Shown: positions 18,561 to 27,339, counted from the first letter of the stretch. The stretch is 64,000 bases of DNA from Christensenellaceae bacterium (GCA_022846035.1 AP025580.1:1922001-1986000), one strand, 5' to 3'. The notes: generated by a model from the sequence alone, not told the origin. Program-made: numbers and translations.

Positions 18561-19328
18561 TCATTTCGCCGCAAGGTCCTGCCGGCGTTTTTCGTACATC
18601 ATAATGCTTGCCGCGCAGGACGCGTTCAGAGATGTGGTACGGCCCTCCATCTCGATCTTAACGACCACGTCGCACAATTCCTTTGTCAGCCGTGCGACAC
18701 CCTCGGATTCCCCGCCGATAACCAGCGCGTACGCGCCTTTCAGGTCCGTTCCTGAAAGGGGCTGCCCGTCCATATCCGCTGCCGCCGTCCAGATGTTCTG
18801 TTTTTTCAGATCCTCGATCGTATGGTTGATATTCGTGACCTTGACAATCGGGATATACTGTGCTGCGCCGCAGGACACCTTGAATGCCGCCGTTGTCAGC
18901 GACGCCGCGCGGCGCTTGCCAATGATAACGCCATGCGCGCCCAACGCTTCCGCGCTCCTGATGATTGCGCCCAGGTTATGCGGATCCTGTATGCTGTCCA
19001 ATATCACGATAAACGGCTCCTCCCCCCGCATACGCGCCAACGCAAAAATATCGTCCATATCACTGTATTTAAAGGCCGGCACCTGCGCCACGACTCCCTG
19101 GTGGTTGCCGATATGCCCGTCCGCTCCCATCCCTGCGCACAGCTCGTCGAGCTTGGCGCGCGGCACCTCCACAATCACCAGTTTACTGCCGCGGGCGAGC
19201 ATCAATAACTCGCGTATACTTCCATCCACAAGTCCCTGCTGGAAAAAGATCTTATCGATCTGTTCCCCAGAGCGGAGCGCCTCGCGCACGCTGTTGCGTC
19301 CGATGATGAATTCCCTCTGTTCATCCAT
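18561..19328 (-). CDS. rlmB: 23S rRNA (guanosine-2'-O-)-methyltransferase RlmB-type (SpoU family)
   Basis: A 255-aa SPOUT methyltransferase. The N-terminal substrate-binding domain starts IIGRNSVREALRSG. The knotted SAM-binding core shows ILDSIQDPHNLGAIIRSAEA (motif 1), YALVIGGESEGVARL (motif 2) and VKIEMEGRTTSLNASCAASI (motif 3). Length and motif spacing fit RlmB/TrmH group 3. It overlaps thyX by eight bases at its start and sigH at its end, consistent with one transcript. Exact methylated nucleotide cannot be decided from sequence. Confidence 0.93.
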   Translation of the reverse strand: MDEQREFIIGRNSVREALRSGEQIDKIFFQQGLVDGSIRELLMLARGSKLVIVEVPRAKLDELCAGMGADGHIGNHQGVVAQVPAFKYSDMDDIFALARMRGEEPFIVILDSIQDPHNLGAIIRSAEALGAHGVIIGKRRAASLTTAAFKVSCGAAQYIPIVKVTNINHTIEDLKKQNIWTAAADMDGQPLSGTDLKGAYALVIGGESEGVARLTKELCDVVVKIEMEGRTTSLNASCAASIMMYEKRRQDLAAK

Positions 19329-20064
19329 GGGTAACGTCCTCCATCAATTTTTTTTGTTTTGCACGTATTTCTTCCATTTTCCCACAACTCTTACGCCCCT
19401 CCGCGCATTTACCGCCTACGCACGACGGTCCCGCGTTTTTGAACAATGCCGGCGCGACTTCCATCACCAGCGCCAGCATCTGCCACGCCAGCTCGCGGAT
19501 TTCCCACTGCGCTCTATTGCAGCACCGCAGCTCAAAGAAATGCAGCAACTCGCGCGCGTTCATGGTAATAATCATCTTGGTTTCGCACGCGTTGGGCAGT
19601 ACGAAACGCGCGTCTTCATTGGATTTTTCTCCGTTTGCCCCGAGCGCCAGCACCCACTGCTCATACCATTTCTGCATAGTCTCCATCTGCTTTTCAAACC
19701 TTGCTACCGCATCTGGCCCCAGCGCCTCGATACTCGGCGGGATGATATAGGAAAATTCGCCCTTTTTCTTGCTCTGGTTTACATAACGCTGCGACTGTAC
19801 GGAAAAACTCGCCAGGCGGTGGCGCGTAATTTGAGCGAGCAGGGCGCGCGACACGCCTTCCACGCCAAATGAAAACGACGCGTGCTCGATGGGCGACAAA
19901 TGCCCCATCTGCGTCAGCCTGTCGATAAACTCCTCGCTTTTGGCGGTCTCCTTAAGCTGCTCAATATCCGCGTGCGAATAACAAAGCTTCGCCCCCATGG
20001 AAACGATCAGCTCCGGATCGGGCGTAGTCATCAGAAGCACTGTCTTTAATGTCGTTTTTGGCAT
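19321..20064 (-). CDS. thyX: FAD-dependent thymidylate synthase
   Basis: Makes dTMP from dUMP using methylenetetrahydrofolate and FADH2. The ThyX signature RHRLASFSVQSQR is intact (pattern RHRxxSxxxxSQR). I set the start at ATG 20064 (MPKTTLK) because AGAGGAT lies seven bases upstream; a longer reading from TTG at 20085 consumes that ribosome binding site. The product is 247 aa. The C-terminus is unusually Cys/Lys-rich (CVGGKCAEGRKSCGK). Flanked tightly by mrnC and rlmB. No thyA is in the window. Confidence 0.95.
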   Translation of the reverse strand: MPKTTLKTVLLMTTPDPELIVSMGAKLCYSHADIEQLKETAKSEEFIDRLTQMGHLSPIEHASFSFGVEGVSRALLAQITRHRLASFSVQSQRYVNQSKKKGEFSYIIPPSIEALGPDAVARFEKQMETMQKWYEQWVLALGANGEKSNEDARFVLPNACETKMIITMNARELLHFFELRCCNRAQWEIRELAWQMLALVMEVAPALFKNAGPSCVGGKCAEGRKSCGKMEEIRAKQKKLMEDVTHG

Positions 20065-20088
20065 ATCTGTATCCTCTTTTCTCAAGGG

Positions 20089-20499
20089 TTATAAATCGAA
20101 TTCCATCGTTCCCAGTATATCGCTTATACGCTGCGACTGCCCGCTCAGGTATAAATAACCGATCACCGCTTCCATCGCCGTCGCGTATTTGTAATCCGCA
20201 ACGCTCATATTTTTGGGCACGGTCTGGCTTTTGGCGTTGCGTCCGCGCATAAAAACCTCTTTTTCCGCAGCGGTGAATTGTTCCATCCACCGGCGCGCAA
20301 ACGCCGCCTGCGAGCGCGCATTAACAAGCCTGATACTCATGGCGTGCAGCTTGCCAGCGTTCTTTTGGCTGTTTAAAGCGTATTTGGTACGCACATACAG
20401 ATCGAACACGCTGTCGCCGATATACGCTAACGTGAGCGGCGCTAGCTGCGCGGCCTTTTCCTCGCTCAATACATATTCGTCCTGCAATCTACCCAGCAT
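20089..20499 (-). CDS. mrnC: Mini-ribonuclease III (23S rRNA maturation)
   Basis: A 136-aa RNase III catalytic domain without a double-stranded RNA-binding domain, as expected of Mini-III. TLAYIGDSVFDLYVR is the signature with acidic catalytic residues, and Glu in AMEAVIGYLYLSG is the second catalytic cluster. In Bacillus this enzyme trims 23S rRNA ends. In many Bacillota it is directly beside cysS; here it is in the tsaD-amidase-thyX-rlmB string while cysS is 5 kb away. Confidence 0.95.
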   Translation of the reverse strand: MLGRLQDEYVLSEEKAAQLAPLTLAYIGDSVFDLYVRTKYALNSQKNAGKLHAMSIRLVNARSQAAFARRWMEQFTAAEKEVFMRGRNAKSQTVPKNMSVADYKYATAMEAVIGYLYLSGQSQRISDILGTMEFDL

Positions 20500-21217
20500 T
20501 CGCTTTACTCCACTCGAAATATTTGATTCCGTCTACGATCGCCTCTGTCACCTGATCCTGATAGGATGAATCCTGCAGCTTTTTTTCTTCTTCCGGATTG
20601 GTAAAAAAACCGCATTCCACCGTCACGCTCGGCTGCTTGCCCGGCGTAAGCAGCCGGTATCTGCCGCAGTTTTTCTTGCGCGGCTCCTTGGGATCGAGCC
20701 GCTCGTTCATCACCGTTTGGATACATCCGGCGAGCATCGCGCCCATATTGGAGTCCGTATGGTAGAAAATCTGCGGACCCGAGGCATTTTCGTCTTCAAA
20801 GCTGTTTTGGTGCACGCCGACATACATATCGGCGTTTGCGTCTGTGATAATTTGCTCGCGTTTCTGCATATCCGCTTCCTTGCGTTTGGCAATATCCGTT
20901 TCGTCCGCCGCCGCGATCGGCTCGTCCGTCTCCCGCGTCATGATCACGGTAACGCCCTCCTTTTCAAGGGCGGACTTTAGCTTTAGGGCTATCTCTAGAT
21001 TGACTTCCTTTTCGTATCTGCCCGTCGAAACGCCGATTGTTCCCACATCCGTATCTCCGTGCCCCGCATCGACGATAATCTTAAGCCCCTCAAGACTCAC
21101 GCCGGAAAGATCAGGCAAACCTGCACTGGTTTCCTTTGCTTCTTCCCCGCCGCACGATGTAAGCGTAAACAGCATAGCTCCCGCAAGGAGCAACAAAACG
21201 AGCCTTTTCAGTAGCAT
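20489..21217 (-). CDS. lipoprotein N-acetylmuramoyl-L-alanine amidase (Amidase_3, CwlD-like)
   Basis: A 242-aa protein. Residues 1-23 form a lipoprotein signal (LFTLTSC lipobox). The Amidase_3 domain shows IIVDAGHGDTDVG (zinc His), EKEVNLEIALKLKSALE (zinc Glu), YVGVHQNSF (second His) and VTVECGFFTNPEE (catalytic Glu). It cleaves the bond between MurNAc and the stem peptide. CwlD acts in spore cortex formation, but CwlD itself usually is not a lipoprotein, so a vegetative wall role is equally possible. Its end overlaps mrnC by 11 bases. Confidence 0.88.
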   Translation of the reverse strand: MLLKRLVLLLLAGAMLFTLTSCGGEEAKETSAGLPDLSGVSLEGLKIIVDAGHGDTDVGTIGVSTGRYEKEVNLEIALKLKSALEKEGVTVIMTRETDEPIAAADETDIAKRKEADMQKREQIITDANADMYVGVHQNSFEDENASGPQIFYHTDSNMGAMLAGCIQTVMNERLDPKEPRKKNCGRYRLLTPGKQPSVTVECGFFTNPEEEKKLQDSSYQDQVTEAIVDGIKYFEWSKANAG

Positions 21218-21239
21218 TTACGCCTCTCTTTCTAATGCG

Positions 21240-22247
21240 TTATAATTCCATAACGGGCTGCGCGTTCAAATCAAGTCCGGCCCGCGTTCCTTTCTCATAT
21301 TCAAAATAAGCGCATGACGCGATCATTGCCGCATTGTCCGTGCAATATCCGGCCTCAGGAAAATACAAAGCTATCCCCGCTTCTCCGGCCTTTTTTTCAA
21401 ACGCCATACGTATCTGCTCGTTTGCCGATACGCCGCCTGCGACCGCCAGTATCTTCGCACCCGTGCGCCGCGCGGCCTCAAAGGTATTTTTCGTCAGCGT
21501 ATCTGCCACATTTCTCAAAAATGACGCGGCCACATCCGCCTTGTTATATACCTCGTCCTTTTGGTCGAATCCATGCAGCAGATTGATCACCGCCGTTTTT
21601 AGGCCGCTGAACGAAAAGTCCAGGTGGTCCTCGCCGCGAAAGCTGCGCGGAAAACGGTATTTGTTCTCATCGCCTTGTTTTGCCAGCTCCTGCAGGTTTG
21701 GCCCGCCCGGATACGCAAGACCTAAAACGCGTGCGACCTTGTCGATCGCTTCTCCCGCCGCGTCGTCGCGCGTACGTCCCAGCGTTTCATAAGTCGTTTC
21801 ATCCTTGGCCCATACGATCTGCGTATGCCCGCCCGATACCACGAGACATAAAAAGGGCGGTTTTAAGTCCGCGTGAGAAATGTAATTCGCGCAGATATGG
21901 CCGGCAATATGGTTCACGGGCACAAGCGGCTTTTTAGCCGCGTACGCCAAGCCCTTGGCATAGGAGACTCCAGTCAAAAGAGCGCCCACAAGCCCCGGTC
22001 CGCTCGTTACGGCGATGGCGTCTATGTTGTCCATCCCGCCCGCGCCGTCGATCGCCGCTTCTACTACCTGCGGCAACTTCACCACATGGTTGCGCGAAGC
22101 GATTTCCGGCACTACGCCGCCAAATTCCTTATGGATCGAAATCTGCGTGTACAAGGCCTGCGAAACGACCTGCCGTCCGTTTTTGACAACCGCCGCCGCC
22201 GTCTCGTCGCACGAGGTTTCAATCGCCAGTATATTAACGCCTTTCAT
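21240..22247 (-). CDS. tsaD: tRNA N6-adenosine threonylcarbamoyltransferase TsaD
   Basis: Start placed at ATG 22247 (MKGVNILAIETSCDETAAAV), 335 aa, with AAGGA nine bases upstream; the longer frame from 22295 is antisense-like. The Kae1/TsaD motifs are present: HIAGHICANYI (metal-binding histidines), CLVVSGGHTQIV and ILAVAGGVSANEQIR. It transfers the threonylcarbamoyl group to A37 of ANN-decoding tRNAs. Partners tsaB, tsaE and tsaC are not in the window. Its start overlaps the end of the DUF1461 gene by 14 bases. Confidence 0.96.
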   Translation of the reverse strand: MKGVNILAIETSCDETAAAVVKNGRQVVSQALYTQISIHKEFGGVVPEIASRNHVVKLPQVVEAAIDGAGGMDNIDAIAVTSGPGLVGALLTGVSYAKGLAYAAKKPLVPVNHIAGHICANYISHADLKPPFLCLVVSGGHTQIVWAKDETTYETLGRTRDDAAGEAIDKVARVLGLAYPGGPNLQELAKQGDENKYRFPRSFRGEDHLDFSFSGLKTAVINLLHGFDQKDEVYNKADVAASFLRNVADTLTKNTFEAARRTGAKILAVAGGVSANEQIRMAFEKKAGEAGIALYFPEAGYCTDNAAMIASCAYFEYEKGTRAGLDLNAQPVMEL

Positions 22248-22953
22248 GCTTCGCCATCCTTTTATTAATGATTCCCGCCGCCGCCATCGCGCCAATCACG
22301 ACCGCCAGGAAGACGGCCAGTATACGCGCCACCAGGTCGGCGAACAGCTGTTCTTCGAACATGACGATCATACGGGACGTTCGCGGATCGAGTATCCACA
22401 AGTCGTTGGTAAAAAACACATGATGGAAGCTGATCCAGAAATGATTGAAATCAACCGCCGCCCATACGCCGATGCACACGAAAAAAACAAGCACGCCTAC
22501 CGTCGCCCAGAAATACGTTTGCAGCGTCTGCCGCAAATAGCTGCGTTTTTTATACAGCATGCTCAAGGCAAGCAGCACACCGCCCACGGAAAAGCCGACG
22601 GCCATGAAAGTAAGCGCGTGCTCGTAGAGCGCCTTTACGTCTACCATATGCGCTTTTTCACGCTCGTTGTAATATTCGTCTTCCCCATTCGTTCCCATAA
22701 CCAGGCCGAGGTTTTCTTCCTTGCCCTGCAGGTAACCAAGAAGCTGGTCGGTCGCGCGGTCTAAGTTTGCCGCGCCCGCGTTATCCAGTTTCTTTGCCGT
22801 ACCAAGGCTTTGGTATTCGCGTTTATAAAAAGAGGAATCGAACGCGATCCCTTTGACGCAGGCAACAAGTGTCGAAAATACGATCAGCACCGTCGCAATA
22901 GCGGCGAAGACGCGCGTAAGCACGCTTCCCTTTCGCGTCCACGATTCCCCCAT
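22234..22953 (-). CDS. DUF1461/TIGR01906 integral membrane protein
   Basis: Start placed at ATG 22953 (MGESWTRKG), 239 aa, with AGGAG upstream; the longer frame is antisense to the cyclase gene and rejected. Four hydrophobic segments are visible: near residues 12-32, 110-130, 145-165 and 205-230. The family hallmark EYYNEREKAHMVDVKALYE is present in the outer loop. This family is widespread in Bacillota with no established function. It begins five bases after the cyclase stop and overlaps tsaD. Confidence 0.8.
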   Translation of the reverse strand: MGESWTRKGSVLTRVFAAIATVLIVFSTLVACVKGIAFDSSFYKREYQSLGTAKKLDNAGAANLDRATDQLLGYLQGKEENLGLVMGTNGEDEYYNEREKAHMVDVKALYEHALTFMAVGFSVGGVLLALSMLYKKRSYLRQTLQTYFWATVGVLVFFVCIGVWAAVDFNHFWISFHHVFFTNDLWILDPRTSRMIVMFEEQLFADLVARILAVFLAVVIGAMAAAGIINKRMAKHERR

Positions 22954-22958
22954 CTCAT

Positions 22959-23528
22959 TTATTCTCCTATTCCCTCGATCAGGCAGGCGCGAATCGGCGA
23001 CCCGTCCGTATCGATTTTCAACGGCAATGCGCACAGGAAATATTCTCCCGGTGTCACACGGTTCAATTTCAGGGATTCCAGGATACACACCTCTTCTGAA
23101 AGCAGGATCGTATGCACCGCATCGTTGCCGATGGAAAGCGCATCCGTGCCGATGATGCGGATACCCGCGTCCACAAGGATCCGCGCGTGGCGCTCGGATA
23201 TACGCGCCTCGCCCTTTTCCGATCCCTTGATAATCAGCCGTTTCGTGCCATTGGGGATCGTGATTTCCGATTTTTCCACCACAAGGCACTCTCCGACCAG
23301 GTCGGTAAGGGGGATCTCACGCACTGTCTTCCCTCCGCTGATAACGTGCGCAGGCGCGTCGATATGCGTTCCGCTATGCGAGCCCATACTCAGCTTAGAG
23401 ACCGCATACCCGTAATTATCCACTGTGAAAAACTTTTCCAGGCGGATATGCGGATCGCCCTCATATATCTTTGTGTCTTTTCCCAGTTCCTGGGTAATAT
23501 CAATAATCCTAATTTTCTTGCACCTCAT
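22959..23528 (-). CDS. cyclase-family metal-dependent hydrolase (kynurenine formamidase-like fold)
   Basis: A 189-aa protein with the family signature HSGTHIDAPAHVISGG (HxGTHxDxPxH), which binds the metal and catalytic water. Substrate is unknown; relatives hydrolyse N-formylkynurenine or other amides. No ribosome binding site precedes the ATG at 23528, but GAGGTG occurs just inside the frame eight bases before an ATT codon that would give MRIIDITQELG, a more typical family start, so a non-canonical start is possible. It is the first gene downstream of a clear promoter. Confidence 0.85.
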   Translation of the reverse strand: MRCKKIRIIDITQELGKDTKIYEGDPHIRLEKFFTVDNYGYAVSKLSMGSHSGTHIDAPAHVISGGKTVREIPLTDLVGECLVVEKSEITIPNGTKRLIIKGSEKGEARISERHARILVDAGIRIIGTDALSIGNDAVHTILLSEEVCILESLKLNRVTPGEYFLCALPLKIDTDGSPIRACLIEGIGE

Positions 23529-23563
23529 ATATCATAATCTATACCGAATATATAGTATCTTTT

Positions 23564-23592
23564 ATTATAATAATTTTCATCTTTGTTTTCAA
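23564..23592 (-). promoter_or_regulatory. promoter of the cyclase-tsaD-sigH gene string
   Basis: On the minus strand TTGAAA (23587-23592) and a perfect TATAAT (23564-23569) are separated by 17 bases, about 35 bases before the cyclase start. Confidence 0.75.
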
Positions 23593-23612
23593 CCGTTGCA
23601 TAAATTATTAAC

Positions 23613-23640
23613 AAAAGGACAGTCATACGACTGTCCTTTT
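23613..23640 (-). terminator. rho-independent terminator after the C_GCxxG_C_C gene
   Basis: AAAAGGACAGT and ACTGTCCTTTT form an 11-bp stem with a six-base loop. The symmetric A/T runs mean it could work in both directions; on the minus strand it lies 22 bases after the stop codon. Confidence 0.8.
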
Positions 23641-23662
23641 GCAGCTTCGCGTCTCTGATCCT

Positions 23663-24103
23663 TTAAAGCGTTTTTTCGACGATTGCCGCCGCGCATTCCA
23701 CAAGATCCGCGCATGGCCGTTTTTTATAATATTCTGCCGTACGTTCCGCCGGATTTGCTTCTTTCGGTTTTGCAGTAAGGCCCAAGAGTTCCTTGCATAC
23801 GATAGAACCATTCTTTTCCCTGAATTTTGCCGCAAGGTCCTGTATACGCTGATAATGCGCTTTTTTGCTTACCTTGTCCGTTGGCGAGGTATAGCCATGC
23901 TTCATACCCTCCACGATAAACATACCCGTTACCGCACCGCACACTTCCCTAAGCTGGCCCATTCCGCCGCCAAACGAAGCCGCGATCTTTAGCGCTGTTT
24001 CCTGATCGAGTCCGACCTCCTCAGCGTATGTTAGTACGACTGCCTGGCAGCAGTTATATCCTTCCTCAAAATATGCCTTGGCCCGCATCGACTTTTCACT
24101 CAT
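23663..24103 (-). CDS. C_GCxxG_C_C family redox/metal protein
   Basis: A 146-aa protein of the C_GCxxG_C_C family: EGYNCCQAV (first Cys pair), FGGGMGQLREVCGAVTG (GCxxG-type motif), IVCKELLG and CADLVECAA (last Cys pair). Conserved cysteines suggest a redox or metal-binding role; the function is not established. Its ribosome binding site GGGGGAG is the end of the upstream Mrp gene, so they form an operon. Pairing with an Fe-S carrier ATPase supports a metal-related role. Confidence 0.88.
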   Translation of the reverse strand: MSEKSMRAKAYFEEGYNCCQAVVLTYAEEVGLDQETALKIAASFGGGMGQLREVCGAVTGMFIVEGMKHGYTSPTDKVSKKAHYQRIQDLAAKFREKNGSIVCKELLGLTAKPKEANPAERTAEYYKKRPCADLVECAAAIVEKTL

Positions 24104-24105
24104 TT

Positions 24106-24948
24106 TTACTCCCCCTTTTGATAAGCGGCAACTACGTCCGCCGCCTCATCCAGCCACTTTCCCTCTATCTCTTCGATTTTGCCCTCGTCCGCCGCCTGCG
24201 CGATGTGCGGATCGATAGGTATTCTGCCCAAAACAGGCAGATTGTATTTTTGGGATGTTTCCTCGATATGACTCTCGCCGAACACCTTGATTTCTTTTCC
24301 GCAATCCGGACATGAGAGATAACTCATATTTTCCACCAGTCCGATAATCGGGATATTCATCATATTTGCCATCGAAACCGCCTTGCCTACGATCATAGAT
24401 ACCAGCTCCTGCGGCGATGTAACCACAATGATACCGTCTACCGGCAGGGACTGGAACACCGTCAGGGGCACGTCGCCCGTTCCCGGCGGCATATCCACGA
24501 ACAGGCAGTCAACGTCCGTCCATACCGTATCCGTCCAAAACTGCTTGACCGTCGCGCCGATAACCGGTCCGCGCCAAACGACAGGCGTCGTTTCCTCTGG
24601 CAGCAGCAGGTTCACGGACATGATCTGTATGCCGTCCTTAGTATAAATGGGAAAGATCGTTTCTCCCGCGCCCGTCGCTTTTTCCTTAACGCCGAACATT
24701 TTAGGAATGGACGGTCCGGTAATATCTGCGTCCAAAATTGCCGTTACCAGGCCTTTTTTGCGCAGCTTGACCGCCATCATGGCTGTTACCAGCGATTTTC
24801 CCACGCCGCCTTTGCCGCTGACTACGCCGATCACTTTCTTAACGGTGCTCAGTTCGTGCGGCTTTTCGATAAAGTCATTCGGGTCTGCCTGCCGCGAAGC
24901 GCAGCTTTCGCCGCAGCTCGAGCAGTCATGCGTACAATTTTCACTCAT
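24106..24948 (-). CDS. Mrp/NBP35-family iron-sulfur carrier ATPase
   Basis: A 280-aa P-loop ATPase. The N-terminus has a cysteine cluster (CTHDCSSCGESC) as in NBP35-type proteins. Then come the deviant Walker A GKGGVGKS, DADITGPSIPKMFG, and DCLFVDMPPGTGD. Near residue 215 a CPDC pair provides the Fe-S bridging site of the dimer. It likely assembles and transfers [4Fe-4S] clusters, relevant to the hydrogenases elsewhere in the window. Followed by the C_GCxxG_C_C gene. Confidence 0.92.
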   Translation of the reverse strand: MSENCTHDCSSCGESCASRQADPNDFIEKPHELSTVKKVIGVVSGKGGVGKSLVTAMMAVKLRKKGLVTAILDADITGPSIPKMFGVKEKATGAGETIFPIYTKDGIQIMSVNLLLPEETTPVVWRGPVIGATVKQFWTDTVWTDVDCLFVDMPPGTGDVPLTVFQSLPVDGIIVVTSPQELVSMIVGKAVSMANMMNIPIIGLVENMSYLSCPDCGKEIKVFGESHIEETSQKYNLPVLGRIPIDPHIAQAADEGKIEEIEGKWLDEAADVVAAYQKGE

Positions 24949-24984
24949 TTTCTTCGTCTTCTTTCTTTATAAATATCCAGGCCA

Positions 24985-25344
24985 TTACTGGCCTTTATGC
25001 GTTTTGATCATATCCGATTCGCGGATTTCCTTGTTCAGGAAGTAAGAGATCACGGTACGGATTGCTACAATAGCCGCAAGGCGGACGATGTCCTCCAGCG
25101 TTGGCTTGACGATCGTGTCGATAATGTCTGCCACGATCAGGATTTCAAGGCTCAAAAGAATATAGCCGCCAAGGCTGTTTTTGGTATCCTGCAGCCTTAC
25201 GAGCCGCTCCGCCTTATCCCTGCTGCGCACATGCGCAACCAGATAATCTTTTACGCTCAGGATAACGCCCCACACCAAAATAATGACGGATACAAGATTC
25301 AGGCACGTCGTAACGACGTCCAGTACCGGCGCGAACGCTGCCAT
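24985..25344 (-). CDS. DUF1622 membrane protein
   Basis: A 119-aa protein with three membrane segments (residues ~9-30, 62-85, 87-104) and a charged loop (RSRDKAERLVRLQDTKNSLG) typical of the DUF1622 family. Function unknown. It lies 36 bases upstream of the Mrp gene on the same strand and downstream of a terminator at 25400-25430. Confidence 0.8.
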   Translation of the reverse strand: MAAFAPVLDVVTTCLNLVSVIILVWGVILSVKDYLVAHVRSRDKAERLVRLQDTKNSLGGYILLSLEILIVADIIDTIVKPTLEDIVRLAAIVAIRTVISYFLNKEIRESDMIKTHKGQ

Positions 25345-25399
25345 AGCCCTTTTTCTCCTTACGTTTGATTTTTCGTTCCTGCTTGCTTATAAACAAAAA

Positions 25400-25430
25400 A
25401 ACGCAACCAAAAACGCTGCGTCTTTTTTTC
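25400..25430. terminator. short terminator-like hairpin with T-runs on both strands
   Basis: ACGCA pairs with TGCGT across 11 bases. TTTTTTT follows on the plus strand, and TTTTTTT follows on the minus strand too. On the minus strand it lies just after the 113-aa membrane protein gene. The stem is only five base pairs, so it may be weak. Confidence 0.5.
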
Positions 25431-25435
25431 GCCTG

Positions 25436-25777
25436 CTATTTTTTGGGTACATTTTTACGCGGATCGCGCAGGTATTCCCTGAAACGGACTTTGAAAACGA
25501 TGAAATACCACACCACGCAAGCAAGGATATACACGATGCTGATGATACCCCAGATGGACGAAATCCCCTGGCCTGCCGTGTATTCGAGTACGGAGAGGAC
25601 CAGCAGCGGTATGCCCGCGATCCAGCAGAATTTGCGCAACAATTTGGCGTGCGGCTCTTTCATCTCCGCCGGATAATCGTTTTCATATACCTTTCCCGTA
25701 CCTTTAATCGCGTAATAGAGCAGATAAATCGCGATAAAGATATTAAACAATATCATAAAACTAAAAGCGCCATCCAT
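25436..25777 (-). CDS. small membrane protein, function unknown
   Basis: A 113-aa protein with three hydrophobic segments (residues 5-24, 50-68, 74-96) and a basic C-terminal tail (RDPRKNVPKK). AGGGGGAA lies upstream of the ATG. It starts 15 bases after the cysS stop codon, so it is likely co-transcribed with cysS. No family recognised. Confidence 0.7.
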   Translation of the reverse strand: MDGAFSFMILFNIFIAIYLLYYAIKGTGKVYENDYPAEMKEPHAKLLRKFCWIAGIPLLVLSVLEYTAGQGISSIWGIISIVYILACVVWYFIVFKVRFREYLRDPRKNVPKK

Positions 25778-25792
25778 TTAAAAACGTTCCCC

Positions 25793-27172
25793 CTAAATCT
25801 TGTTTATTTTTACGCCGTCCGGCGTATCCTTTAATTCGTATCCCAATGCTTTCAATTCGTCGCGCAGGCGGTCTGCCTCCGTCCAGTTCTTTTCCGCACG
25901 CGCGGCCTGGCGTTTTTCAGCCATTTCCACGATTTCCTGCGGAATGCTTTCTTCTTCATCCGGCTCGATGCCGAGCACGTCAAGAAGCGTATCCAGCGTC
26001 TTAAGGGCCGCCTGCGCATCCTGTGCGCGACCGCCGTCTTCAAACATCGTATTAAGTTCCTTGACATATTCAAAAATCCCGCCGATCGCGTCCGCGGTAT
26101 TCAGGTCGTCGTCCATAGCGGCGTTAAATTTCTCCATCACCGTGTCGATCGCCTTTTGTACATCCGCCGGCGCATCTTTGGGATTAGCGATGACAAATTT
26201 TAAGTTCGCGCGGCAGTTAAGTATCCTGTCGTATGCGCTTTCCGCCTGCTTAAGCAGCTCGCGCGAAAAATTGATCGGATTTGAATAGTGCGCGTTCAAC
26301 ATGAAAAGGCGCACCGCGCTCCCACGGAACTCTTTTAATATATCGCGTACGGTAAAAAAATTCCCCGCCGATTTGGACATCTTTTTGTTATCGATATTGA
26401 TGTAACCGTTGTGCATCCAATAGTTGGCAAACGGTTTACCCGTCGCCGCCTCGCTCTGCGCGATCTCGTTTTCGTGGTGCGGGAACTTCAGGTCCTGTCC
26501 GCCTCCATGAATATCGAGCGTATCGCCAAGGTATTTCATGCTCATCGCCGAGCATTCGATGTGCCAGCCCGGGCGTCCCTTGCCCCACGGGCTGTCCCAG
26601 GCGATCTCGCCGTCTTTCTGCGCTTTCCACAAGGCAAAATCCATCGGACTTTTTTTGTTTTCGTTGATGTCGATACGCGCGCCCAGCTCCAGCTCCGATA
26701 AATCCTGACCGGAAAGCTTACCGTACTCCGGAAAGCTCTGCGTATCGAAATACACATCGCCCCCAAGCTCATAGGCATGCCCGCTGTCCACAAGTTTTTT
26801 TACCAATGCGATAATATCGCCGATATGTTCCGTAGCTTTGGGATGTACGGTCGCCTTGCGGATATGAAGCGCTTTCGCGTCCTTGAAATACTCGGCGATA
26901 AAGCGGTCGCCAAGCTCCTTGACCGTGATTCCCTCTTCTGCCGCCACGCGGATCATTTTATCGTCCACGTCCGTAAAATTCTGTACGAAATTCACCTTGT
27001 AGCCCCGATATTCCAGATAGCGGCGCAAGGTATCGAATATAATGAAAGGCCGCGCGTTTCCGATATGGAAATAATTATAGACTGTCGGACCGCACGCATA
27101 GATGTTAAACTGCCCTGGTACCAGTGGGTTTAACTCTTCTTTTTTTCCTGTCATCGAGTTGAAGATTTTCAA
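25793..27172 (-). CDS. cysS: cysteine--tRNA ligase
   Basis: A class I aminoacyl-tRNA synthetase: YACGPTVYNYFHIGNAR contains the zinc Cys and HIGH motif, GWHIECSAMSMKYLG and GGGQDLKFPHHENEIAQSEA the other zinc ligands, and KMSKSAGNF is the KMSKS loop. I set the start at TTG 27172 because a promoter -10 box ends three bases before the ATG at 27205, leaving that ATG at or before the transcript start and without a ribosome binding site, while AAAGGTG precedes TTG 27172. That gives 459 aa. The alternative is the 470-aa form from 27205. Confidence 0.95.
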   Translation of the reverse strand: MKIFNSMTGKKEELNPLVPGQFNIYACGPTVYNYFHIGNARPFIIFDTLRRYLEYRGYKVNFVQNFTDVDDKMIRVAAEEGITVKELGDRFIAEYFKDAKALHIRKATVHPKATEHIGDIIALVKKLVDSGHAYELGGDVYFDTQSFPEYGKLSGQDLSELELGARIDINENKKSPMDFALWKAQKDGEIAWDSPWGKGRPGWHIECSAMSMKYLGDTLDIHGGGQDLKFPHHENEIAQSEAATGKPFANYWMHNGYINIDNKKMSKSAGNFFTVRDILKEFRGSAVRLFMLNAHYSNPINFSRELLKQAESAYDRILNCRANLKFVIANPKDAPADVQKAIDTVMEKFNAAMDDDLNTADAIGGIFEYVKELNTMFEDGGRAQDAQAALKTLDTLLDVLGIEPDEEESIPQEIVEMAEKRQAARAEKNWTEADRLRDELKALGYELKDTPDGVKINKI

Positions 27173-27208
27173 ATTCTTTTCACCTTTTTCCTTATCGCAA
27201 TCCATTCT

Positions 27209-27237
27209 ATTATAATATATCCACAGGCAAGTAGCAA
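27209..27237 (-). promoter_or_regulatory. promoter of cysS
   Basis: On the minus strand TTGCTA (27232-27237) and TATAAT (27209-27214) are 17 bases apart. This position argues for the downstream TTG start of cysS. No T-box leader was found. Confidence 0.7.
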
Positions 27238-27339
27238 CACAATAAACTAAATTTCATGGCATACGAAAACCCCGGAGGTATGCGGCCGGGGTCTTCTGAG
27301 GTCGTTATGAACATCCCAAAAATTAGGGGAGGTAACCAA

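Noticed and set aside
22953-23289. N-terminal 112-aa extension of the DUF1461 protein
   Set aside because: Out-of-frame reading of the cyclase gene; a better start with AGGAG lies at 22953.
23594-23616. Second Rex-like site upstream of the cyclase gene
   Set aside because: Only the TTAACAA half matches; the other half has three mismatches, so it is not supported.
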